Positions 11,661-21,465 of a DNA stretch of 64,000 nt are shown piece after piece. The notes below the pieces were generated by a model that did no database searches, had not been told where the DNA came from, and saw only the letters and a list, made by a program, of their open reading frames with translations. Source of the stretch: Blasia pusilla (taxonomy: Eukaryota > Marchantiophyta > Marchantiopsida > Blasiales). The stretch is taken from NCBI GenBank assembly GCA_050084515.1, contig CM114271.1:54312001-54376000 (forward strand), given 5' to 3'. Each line of letters opens with the position of its first letter. The first letter of the stretch is position 1. The position numbers and the translations under genes were made by a program.

Positions 11661-13100
11661 CTCTCTCCATGCTATCGAGCTCCAGTCGCATCTCGCTGAC
11701 CCGGGCATGGGTTACGACTCAACCCATCTGCATCCTGGTTGAGCGTCCCAGGTCTATGTACCACCTGAAAATCATACTCCTGCAACAACAGAGCCCATCT
11801 TGCAAGCTTCCTGTAAGCTTGTCGGACTCCATCAACCACTGCAGTGGTTGATGATCAGTGATGATGGTAAAGGGGTTGCCGAATAAGTAACACCTGAAAT
11901 GCGCGACAGCCCACACCGCAGCCAAGCACTCACCCTCATAAAAGTTGTACTTCACCTCTGCAGCGTTGTTCGAGCGGCTAGCGTAAGCCACCACGAACTC
12001 TCTACCCTCATCATCATGTTGGGTGAGCACCGCTCCAAGCCCCAACATGCTCAAATCTCTCGGTAATCGAAAGGACGCCCCCTGATCGGTCTCCTCAAGA
12101 TGGGTGCGGACGTCAACCTGTCCTTGAGCAACTAAAATGCTCGCTCCTGCTCAACCCCCCAGTGCCACTCGTGATCCACCTTGGTTAGCAAGGTCAGCGG
12201 CTTCGTAATCAAACTGAATCCCTTGACGTATCGCCAATAGAAGTTTGCCAATCCCATGAATGCGCGAACACGGCTCACATCCGTAGGGCGTGGAATGCGT
12301 GAGATAGCCTCTACCTTTGTTTGCTGAACATCAAGGCCCGCTGGGTATATCGTATGATCCAAGTACTCAATCTGGTCGTAGAAAAACTTGCACTTGCGTG
12401 GATGTAGCTTCAGCCCATGTAATTCCAATCGTCAAAACACCTCCTCTAGATGTTGCTCATGCTCCTCAACCGTGGCGCTATAGACTATCATGTCATCAAT
12501 ATAACACCTAGCAAAATCCAGACCAGCCAAGATCCTATCCATGACCCTCTGAAACTCAGCCGGGGCCCAAATGGTAAGAACCGCCACTGGTACAAACAAT
12601 CCTTCTCGTGAGGATCGATACCCCAAAATGCCGTCTTCTACCTGTCGTCCAATCTGATAGGCAGCTGATGGTATCCGGCTCGCAAATCCAATGAACTGAA
12701 GACCTTTGCGGGACCAATCGCATCAAAGATCTCCTCAGGGGTGGGCATGGCATACCTATCGGACTTCGTCTGTCGATTGATAGGTCGGTAATCCCCACAC
12801 ATCCGCCTATCCGTCCAGTTGCCATGCACATCCTTCTTGGCGAGCATGACAGTGGCAGATGCATACTCCCCATGCGACATCTCCACTAGTCCTGCTCCGA
12901 CCAAGTCCTGGCTCCTACTCTAAATCAGAGCCCTCTCCATATCACTCTACCTGTAGGGTCGTCGGAAGATTGGCATATCACTCGACAACTCAATGCGGAT
13001 CCCCGGTCCCTTCAGCGTACCCAAATCCTCCATGCTAAACGCAAAGCAGCTCCTATAACTCCTGAGGAACTGATGTATTCGGCGCCGCTCTCCTCCTGTC
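11661..13100 (-). pseudogene. Gypsy copy B reverse transcriptase and RNase H
   Basis: The RT N-terminal part begins near 13100 (LRSYRSCFAFSMEDLG, then MPIFRRPYR). The fragment at 12638-12904 has GLVEMSHGEYASATVM, RRMCGDYRPINRQ and FSSLDLRAGYHQLPI. The fragment at 12432-12626 has the catalytic CYIDDM, and a small deletion just before APAEFQ breaks the frame. The fragment at 12132-12428 has the connection (RVRAFMGLANFYWRY). The fragment at 11719-12054 has RNase H with ASRSNNAAE, YEGECLAAVW and [12 protein letters not shown]. All family motifs are present, but in at least five frames or stop-separated blocks. Confidence 0.88.
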
Positions 13101-14580
13101 AACTTAGGGTCCATATCTGGCTCCCAAGTCTCCATTTTGACTACGGTAGGACTCTTCGGTGCGGGTATCGGTGGTTGCCATGGTGCAACCCCGTCTCGAA
13201 CAACAACACTCGGCCGCTCTCCTGCAGCCAACTGCAAACTCTGATCTCCTCCACGTGCAGTGCCCGAAACCACGCTCGATGTTGTGGCTATCATCTCCTT
13301 GCACTCGCAAAACATCCCAAGAAGTCCAAGGGTGTCTCTCCCGATCTCCCCTGGTGCGTAGATCTCCTCGGGTCTCGCCCCCAGCCATTGCCTCCACCGT
13401 CTCGGTAGGCATGGGGCTCACTAACGCAACCGCTGTGATCTGTCGCGATCTCATACGACGATGCTCAGCCACTCCCAAGCTGAGGATCCATGTCAATCAG
13501 TTTAGGTCCATCTCCTGACCCAAGACATGGCATCGTGATGCCTCTGACACTGATGGTACTGCCGTCACTCTTGTGGGAAATCCCATCGCTCGCTCTCTCT
13601 CGTCGGCATTGGGCTCCACCAACCGCTGAACCTGGTCATCCCAAACCAAGCCAAGACCGGCCTCCTTGTATGAATAGGAAGCGGGAAAACTCACAAATGT
13701 GGGCAAGGCTGCCCGCGGCCTGCCTACCCTGTTGACCACAGTCAACGGTGGCCGATCATCGTGCCTCACTGCCTGTGATCTACGACCTGGATCCAGAATG
13801 GTATCCACTAACAAATGGGAGGGGCGATCCACTCTCGCATACGCCCTCCATAACACCGCATGGGGCACCAAGTTGGTCCACCATAGAGGCGGGCGATGGG
13901 CTCTAGAACCTACACTCGCCGCATCCAAGAACACTACTGGGCCGATCTAGGCACGCACCTGATGAGCACTCGTCACCACCTGTGACCTGGAGTCTCCTAA
14001 GATCGGCACATTCTCCAGAATGTAGGCTGGAGAACGAGACTGGTGCTCCTGCAACTGTCGTAAGATCCTCAACATCTCCCAAAACAACCTCGACCGAGTG
14101 TAAGCCAACCCGCTGCCTCGTCCAGCACTCGATTGGCCCTGACATGGCCAACCGGCAATGACCAAATCAATGGTCCCTACCCGCTCTAAGTCTTGCGCCC
14201 CCAACAACAAAATATCCTCAAGAGGGAACTGGTACCCTGTCAGATCGCTGGACGCAGACAATAAGTAGGGAAACGTAGGCGTAATTACGCCACATGTCGT
14301 AGTGAGATGCGCCTCGCAACATCATCACTCTCCACATATAGGTCTTCTTTGCCAGATTTCGCACTCGCCTCGAAAAAAGCAAACTCACCCGGTGCTAATC
14401 CCTCCAAAGAGATCTAACACTCAAATACCCTCCTCCGGGGTACACCACACAATGGGTATGGTATCCAAGGGTGTCATCGTAGCACTCCCTGCTACCCTGG
14501 GTTCCTCAGACCCGTCACGCTCTGGTGCAAACGCCTCGCTCCACGCGGTCTGCACGTGCTCATCTGCCAATCGTTGAAGC
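13101..14580 (-). pseudogene. Gypsy copy B cytosine-C5 methyltransferase domain and RT linker
   Basis: This has the same enzyme family and position as in copy A. The fragment at 13947-14261 has motif IV (DLVIAGWPCQGQS), then GLAYTRSRLFWEMLRIL, and motif VI (AYILENVP). A Trp codon has become TAG at 13946-13948. The fragment at 13497-13934 has motif VIII (SRAHRPPLWWTNL), motif IX (ERERAMGFPTRVT) and part of motif X (HVLGQEMDLN), then a TGA where copies C and D have Cys. Motif I near 14350-14430 is altered. A block around the glycine loop is replaced by unrelated bases, while the following YVESDDVARR is kept. From 13100 to about 13400 a poorly conserved linker leads to the RT. Confidence 0.87.
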
Positions 14581-16045
14581 TCCTCACTCGAGCCCCACAG
14601 TGGCACCTCTCCTCCACGGAATGGTGCAGCTACCATAACACTCCTCTCCATAGAAATGTCAGGAACAGGAGTATCCTCTGCATGGACATGTCCCTTAATC
14701 AAATCACTAGGCCAAGTGATGGCACTGCTAAATGCTGCTAAGGTCGCCATCTCTCCTGGTCGTTGCTCGATCACTGCACCTGTGAATCGAACGGGTAATG
14801 AGCTAAGGCGACCATCACCTCACTACCATCCTGTCTGTAGGACGCTGACTCCTCCTAGTAATCCAGGGAAACTCCCATCGGGTATAACACTGCTCCACCA
14901 ACCAAGACGTCGTAGGACTCTGCATCACTCCATCGCCGCCACAAGACACCACGGACTCATCTGTAGGATGTCTGGGAGAATCTCACCCACGACCTCGTGT
15001 CGGGTGATATCTTGTGTGGTACTTGCTCCACCCAAGGATGTTCAGATCCGAATGGACAACGCTCCACATCGGCTCGTCAAGCCCAATCCTCAATGACGCT
15101 TTCCCCAACATCAAGGGTTGCGCCTCGAATCCAACAAGACGGCTGCGGACTAAAAGCTCTACCTCCAGGACTCACCAACTGGAAGACTCTCTCGGTTATC
15201 CAAAGCAACACAACACCAGGAGAAGCCATGGCACGGTCTATCGCGGGTCTAGCGGGCATCTCCGCCATCCTAGCGACCCGCGCACTGCCATGAATCTGAT
15301 GTGGGACGGCCCGAGCATCCTCCAAGGGCAGGTCCATCACCTCCTCTGCAATCACCCAACGTGATGCGGGGAACTCCAACTCCGCGCTCACATAGTGAAG
15401 CGGCCAGCCGAAAAGCCTCGTCGAGCGTACCCCCCAACGTCAAAACATCGGAAGCAAAAAATAAAGGAGTGCGGTTCACAACGTCGGCCGCCACCAACAA
15501 CGTGCTCGACACATGCCCCTCTTGAGCATCAACAATAGGAGTCGTCGCACTTGCTTCTCCCATCGCCCTCCGTGCCTGCACACCAACAACATCACCAACT
15601 CTCCAGGAACTTTGATGAGGATCCATCGATGGGGTCCTCATCGCTTCGAACAACGTGAAAGACTGAGGAAGCCTAGTCTGTCTTCTGGCTTCCCCTCGTT
15701 GTGGATCCAACTTTGCGGCTGCTCCACGCGTCACAACTGCGGCGGCCTCCATCTGGGCAACCCCGCACATCCATCTAGGATCCTCCAGATCTCTGCCTGC
15801 TCCATATGATGTCGATGCCACGGATCCGGCATCGGGTAACCTCAATGCCATAGCGGCAATCTGCTCCTATAGCTACTGTATCTGAGCAGCCATCCCAGCC
15901 TCACGTCCGGCGTCTCCCTCGGCGCGTCTAGGTGGTAATACTCTACCTCCTCCACGGGCAGCTCCACCACCCTATGGGGAAACTCCAGCTCCTCGTCCCC
16001 CAACGGGACCACCTGGTGCACGATCTCTAGGCCCACCCGGGCCGG
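14581..16045 (-). pseudogene. Gypsy copy B gag-protease connector and protease, degenerate
   Basis: At 15270-15851 an open stretch of 193 residues is the spacer after gag (LDPQRGEARRQTRLPQS, TPLFFASDVLTLGG). It is the longest surviving copy of that spacer. The protease active-site region near 15100-15180 reads LLDS and then loses frame through small deletions, so the Asp-Ser-Gly-Ala is broken. The following YDVLVGG part is still recognisable near 14880-14910 in fragments. The C-terminal part (14421-14774) runs toward the methyltransferase, ending with TTPIVW-like residues just ahead of motif I. Confidence 0.72.
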
Positions 16046-17402
16046 CTACGCGCTCTGGTGCCCTCTCTGGCCCTCGGTCCGGACGTAACTCAGGATGTAA
16101 ACTGAAACACCTGGCGCATGTATGACCATACCTCTGACAATAGTCACATTGATAATCTCCTGGTGCAGCACCATCTCCTCCTCCATGCTAAGGCACACGT
16201 CCATGACCCTCACGAGTGCAATCGCGTTGATGATGGGCTCCACCACATGACCAACAAGTAATAGTAGGCGGCTGCTGCTGAGCCGCATATGAAGTCGCAG
16301 GTCTCTGTGGCATGGCCTCCTGGTATCCTCCCTGAGCTCGTGGTGCCACAGTCGACCTATCTCGAGTCCACGTTCTTCGCAGGTGGTGGTGGAGATAATC
16401 GTGGATCGCTCGCCCAAAACCCATGGTGGCTACGCTCTCCTCCGCCATGTTGCACTCAATGTTCTCGGCGGTCCTAAAAACATCTCTCAACGTTGGGGAG
16501 GTGTTCATAAGAAGCACCCCTCCCGCACTCGTGTCCGCAGGGTCTGGTCCAGCATCGCGTACCATGACTGGATAGCCTGAGCCTCTGTCACCCCCTGAGT
16601 GATGTTGATCAACCAGCGCAAGCGAGTGTAAGCCTCACGCAAACTCTCACCCGGGCGCCTCTGGAAGTCATGGATGCTCCGCAACTTCTCCGTCCGTACC
16701 CCCTGGTAGCTCGCCCTCAACTCAACAAAGAACTCAACCACATGGTTGAACCTGGGACGAACCCAACTAGACGGTGCAATTGCTCCCGTGCGAGTGACCC
16801 CTCCTAAAATGTCACTAGTGGAAGAGGCAGTAGCCTCTCATGACTCCTCCTCCTCATCTGGGAACGGCTCCGTCCATGACACATAATGTGGGTCATAGTA
16901 GAGCCTCCACGCCTCGATCTCACATGCATATCTCTGAGAGAACTCATGGTAATCGTCCATAGGCCCCTCTAAATCTTTGGAACATACCGTTCCATGCTGA
17001 ACGGGTTGAACTCTCTAGAGTTCCTGCACGCTGGGAGTCGCACCAACTCCTAAACTCTGCTATAAAATTGTGCAACTCAATCGTGCCTACTGCACCTGAA
17101 AACCTACGCGGTCCTCTACCCTGGTCGTCCATCTCATACGCCCAACTAGTAGGACCACTCACAATGGGTGGCGATGTGCTCACAAACTCCTCTACACCCT
17201 CCCCCTCATCTGACGATGACACAGAAGGAGGTCGAGGTGGTCCCTCACGTGGAGACCCTCGGAACCTCGCGCCACTCCGCGTAAAACCTCTAGAGCTACT
17301 CTCGGGTTCACCACCTTGCCTCTCAAAGTCCCGAACGGACTCCGTGATGACCCTCGTGCCCCTCTCACCCGATAACTCTGAACCTCGTGAGTAATCCCTC
17401 AA
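16046..17402 (-). pseudogene. Gypsy copy B gag with two CCHC knuckles, degenerate
   Basis: The fragment at 16944-17402 is the N-terminal region: a Ser/Arg/Gly-rich start, GPTSWAYEMDDQGRG, then WCDSQRA. The fragment at 16505-16741 is the capsid-like part with ELRASYQGVRTEKL and RRPGESLREAYTRLRWL. The fragment at 16188-16565 has the first knuckle (CWSCGGAHHQRDC). In a neighbouring frame the second knuckle is CDYCQRYGHTCARC, a full Cx2Cx4Hx4C. Copy B is therefore the best evidence that this lineage has two knuckles. No clear ATG begins the long frame at 17402: it opens with TTG directly after a TGA. Confidence 0.8.
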
Positions 17403-18932
17403 TCACTCATCCCAAACATGCGGCACTCGATCTATACTCTCTCTCCCCGAGATGTGTAACGTGCGGCAACACGCGGCGTGGTGCGGAAAATCGACCAGGC
17501 TATCATCTCATCGACAACCTACCCTCAACTCCGGACATCCCACATAGGTCTATGTCCCCTAAACCACATACATAAATGATGCTCTCAGCATCCACACACC
17601 CAATATCCCCAAATAAACTACCAAAATCCCAGAATCCCTCACACGTTCAGGGTAAAGGACCAGAATGGGTAACCTGAACACATGTCGATGTCGCTCCTCA
17701 GCAACTTGATCGTGGAGACAACTCCTCCAATCAGCAAGTCATACTCCTCCCGTACTAACGCTGCTCAAAACTCCTCGATAGACAGTGCGGTCCTAGCGGA
17801 ACGGTGCGGCGTTGCAGGCGGCACGGAACGGCTACGAACGGCACGGCCCTCGATGGTGGGATGCGGCACTCGACGGCATACCCTCCTCAATCAACAATAA
17901 ACCCACACTCTGCTCCACAATGACGGTGTGGCTCCGCGATCGAGACGGTGCAGTGCGGCCACGAGCGGCACGACGCGGCAATCGGCGGTGCGTTGCGGCT
18001 ACGGGCGTCACGGCACGATTCTCGATCGTCGTCGAGCGGCTACCAATCACAACATAGCAGCATGAAATCAAAACTCAAACACCATAACCGGAGGTCATCT
18101 GCCATCATTGGTTGATGAAAAACTGCGATGACGGTGGCGGCCAAAACAAAGTATGTGGTGGCGACGCAAGTCAGGGAATCAACGAACGTCGTGGAAGACC
18201 CTCCACTCCGTAATGGCGGCAATGGCACCCAAAGGGTGGACAATGGACGGTGGACCGTTGACAGTGACGGTTGACCGCTGATGGTGACGGCCAACCGATG
18301 ACGGTGACGGTTGACTGATGACGATGATGGTTGACCGCTGACGGTGACTATGACGGCAACGGCCGCCGCCGGCGTGGCGGCTGGTTTAGGGTTTGAACAA
18401 TTTAACCCTAAAAATTGCCTAGCAATGGCAGTTTTGCAAGATTGACCATAACGTTTTGCTCACAACTCCAAATTGCGCATTGTTTGTTGCACAACGTGCA
18501 CAGCTTCACGATCTACGACAGCGTACAAAAAATATTTAGAATTGGACATTCCAGTAAAAACTGACGGGGACTGTCATAAAGCCCAATGTCTCTTTCTCCT
18601 ACACAAAATTTGGCAGCGCTTCCGTGCTGATTTCTCCCAACGAAAATGTAAAACCTGTAAAAATACAAATCAAGAAGCTACATGGTGCTCCCGAGAGCAC
18701 TGGCATGGGGCAACCCATACCCAATCCCCATCAAAATTGGGCAGCGCTTCCGCGCGCCATTCTTCCACACGAAAAATCGGAAAATGCAAAGAACAATCAA
18801 AGCAGCCCTTGCTCCGGTGAGCACTCCCATGAGCCGCTGAACGGGGAACACGGTCCCCAACCTGCAAAAACAGCAAGTGACCAGCGAGCTCCCCCATGAA
18901 GATCTCTCACTCTCTCATTCTCTCATTCTCTC
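17403..18932 (-). other. Gypsy copy B 5' leader, non-coding
   Basis: This is homologous to 7641-9248. It has no protein signal. At 18235-18360 a stretch of degenerate short repeats (units such as TTGACGGTGACGG and GTTGACCGCTGA) differs in length and unit order from the one in copy A at 8590-8690. A weak PBS-like TGATTTCATGCTGC occurs on the minus strand near 18060-18075. An AT-richer part with GATTGACCATAAC follows toward the LTR-like block. Confidence 0.5.
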
Positions 18933-19448
18933 TTTGTAAAGTAAGATCCAATCTCTCTCTCCACCATCTCACACCATAGCTCTTAAAGGTGTGCACTCTC
19001 TCTCATGTCAAACCAAACCCACTCTCCTAATCAGAGGCTTGGGTTACACTCACAAGGCAAAGTACCATAGCTCCGCCGCCTCATGCCAAGAGGTTCAACA
19101 AAGAGAGAATGAGCTCTCAAGCTCTCTCTCCTTGAGGTATACCCCTCCCCTCTCCCAAGCTCTCTCCATGGTAACCTATTCTCCCAAGTCACCTCCTTGG
19201 CTCTTGACCTGATGTAGGAGGTCAAGGGCTACTTACCAAAAATAGAAAGTCGATCATATACTCAAAATGGTACTTACCTAAAATAGCAAGTTCCTCAATA
19301 TGGCTCCAAATGAGCCGAAACGAAGGGGAAACCTGCTCTCTCAGGTTTCGGGGCCTCAGCAGGTCATCTGCGACCTACTAAGCGTGTCCTCCACTACTCA
19401 CGAAGGCGCTCTATTAGATCTCACCGATCTATCCTAAAAGACGTGACA
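18933..19448 (-). repeat. LTR-like block, 5' side of gypsy copy B
   Basis: This matches 9249-9768. It ends at 19448 with GACGTGACA, after which the sequence differs from all other copies, so 19448 is the outer 5' end of copy B on the minus strand (TGTCACGTC). A matching target-site duplicate would lie left of base 1, outside the window. Confidence 0.82.
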
Positions 19449-19603
19449 CCCTCTACGTGACCATCACTTGTATCGCAAGCGTAAGATCTCTTGATATTTA
19501 TCGCCTCCCTCATCAAGCTTTATGAGCCACACTTTCCAAAGATGGATTGCGGATGTAGTGATTTGGTCTTCAAAGTGGAATGTAGCCGGAACAGGATTGA
19601 GAC

Positions 19604-20029
19604 TTGAAACCAACGTCACTCCTTGAGCATCTACAGAAGCAATTTCTAAAAAATATTTGTAGCACCCCGGGTAGAAAAATGGAGTATTATCAACTTCATA
19701 TTAATCCTATGCTTGTATATTGTGAACAAGGGTACCTACTTACGGGGATCTCCACGTTCTTACGTCATATTATCGCACGACATAGAATTGGGTCTCATAG
19801 ACTAGGCATTGAGGAAGGATGATGGCTCAACATTGATAGAAGTGAACGAATTTGTAGGTTATGTGACAGAGAAAGTATTGAGGATGAAGAACATGTGTTT
19901 GTTACCTGTCCAAGGTATGAAGAGATTAGATTAGCTCATAAAATAGATGTGGAGAATTTCTATTATTTACTACAACTAATGTCTTATGATTTAGATTGTT
20001 ATATTAGGGATATAATTATTCATCGCTAA
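19604..20029 (+). pseudogene. LINE-like reverse transcriptase C-terminal zinc-binding remnant
   Basis: A single frame with one in-frame TGA (19820-19822) reads a tail typical of non-LTR retrotransposon proteins. It has FLRHIIARHRIGSHRLGIE, then RSERICRLC, about ten acidic residues, EEHVFVTCPRYEEIR, and a natural stop at 20027-20029. The pattern Cx2C, His, Cys is the zinc-binding motif found after the RT domain in LINEs and related proteins. The RT domain itself is not present upstream, so this is a 5'-truncated remnant, as is common for LINEs. No poly-A tail or target duplication was recognised. Family level is uncertain. Confidence 0.6.
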
Positions 20030-20761
20030 AGTGCTCTAGAGGAGAAGGTCTTTAGGATCTTTTTCCGGGTCAGTGTATTACTTATAATTTGGTTTTTAGC
20101 CTTTTAACCCTTTGCGTCCCACGGGTTTGATCTATTTACCATTTCATCATTTTTTATGCACGAATGTCTAAAAAGGAAAAGAAGCTATAACCATTTAATC
20201 TTAAATCATTATTCATATAAAATGGACTTGCCAAGTCCAAAATCCAAGTCCCAAATGTCCATTTCTTCACCTTTGAATCTTTAGTTACAAATTGTAAGAA
20301 ATCCTACTCAATACTCACTAAAGTCCAACAATATTGGACAAAAAGTCTAATGTAACAACCCTAACTCAAACACAACTTACTAAGCAACTTGTTAGATGTA
20401 AATGATGAAACACTTGACTTGGACAAAAGGTTCATCTTTTAAGCCTCCAGTGACGCGTAAGTCATGTGCTTCCTCACTTATATCTAACAGGTTTCAAACA
20501 GGTCTCCTTAATTTTCCTCCCCATCAAACCAGGTACAAAAAGATCCAAAAAAGAGGGTCGCATATTGGTTATATCTTATGATGGAGTCTCTACGATGATC
20601 AATGGTTCAAATAAATTTCAAAGTTTTAATTTAGGATGCATCAAGAACACCTCCTAAATAGTGTTGAAGTGAGTGTAAATAAGCACAATGAAGCTACAAC
20701 CCCCAAATGGTTACATCTAAATTTCTAAACACTTCTCCATCATTTCTTGAAGTCCTTGTCT
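20030..20761. other. No gene recognised, AT-rich
   Basis: Open frames are shorter than about 65 codons and have no recognisable motif. Composition is AT-rich with short homopolymer runs. Confidence 0.6.
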
Positions 20762-20829
20762 TGCATGTATTTTCTTGCAAGAAAATACATGCATATTTTT
20801 ATCAAAGACATTGTCTTTGACAAAAATAT
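20762..20829. repeat. Two adjacent palindromes
   Basis: Bases 20762-20793 are a perfect 32-bp palindrome (half-site TGCATGTATTTTCTTG). It is directly followed by a second near-perfect inverted repeat at 20793-20829 (arm ATATTTTTATCAAAGACA, one mismatch). Together they could extrude as two hairpins. Confidence 0.85.
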
Positions 20830-21402
20830 CATTTGCGAGATTTTATTCATATTAAAAAAATTTCATCTATACTAGTAATTAGCCACTACAAGAAAAAATA
20901 AAAATAATAAGAATTAGAAGGTCCATTTAAGATGTCGACGTACACGTAAGTTGAGCTCCAAGTTCCAACTCATTTGGAAATCAAATGAGTTGAGGTGATG
21001 GAAGGTCCCACTTGAAGGGAAGCGACATCATATATGACTCAAAACTTGTCCATAGAGTTGGATCAAGAAAAATGCATAAAAACATGGCCTTTTTACGGCC
21101 ATAGCTCAAAGCCCATACTTTGCAGTTCCCTCCTAGCAGCTGCGTGCAAAACACAATATTTTATTCAGTCACACCACAATGTTCCAGCATGGAAAAATAG
21201 CCATCAATGCATTTACCGTCTTTATGTTTCGCCATGTTAGCCATCACTCTATATTCATATTTTTTTATGTTTCGCCTTCGTGGGTCTTTATATTTCCCGA
21301 GTTCGAATTGATTCGTTCTCATATAACCCATGGCGGGAGTTAGGTTTTGTGTACATAAAACTCCCCTTGAGCTATTTGCATTCTAGGTTGGGTTAGCTAT
21401 TG
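20830..21402. other. No gene recognised
   Basis: The longest open frame (21034-21240, plus) has no recognisable family. No clear element boundaries are seen. Confidence 0.5.
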
Positions 21403-21465
21403 TGGCATTTGTATGTGGTCTATCTTATGAACCCTTAATATTCAATAGACCACATACAAATGCCA
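21403..21465. repeat. Perfect 21-bp inverted repeat, hairpin
   Basis: Arm 21403-21423 (TGGCATTTGTATGTGGTCTA and one more T) is the exact reverse complement of 21445-21465, with a 21-bp loop. It could be the core of a foldback element or a small-RNA precursor. Nothing in the sequence decides between these. Confidence 0.85.

Noticed and set aside
19604-19822. Possible host gene at 19604
   Set aside because: The reading continues in frame past a stop into a LINE-type zinc-binding tail, so it is a transposon remnant.
20762-20829. CRISPR-like repeats
   Set aside because: There is no regularly spaced repeat array anywhere in the window, and this is eukaryotic DNA.
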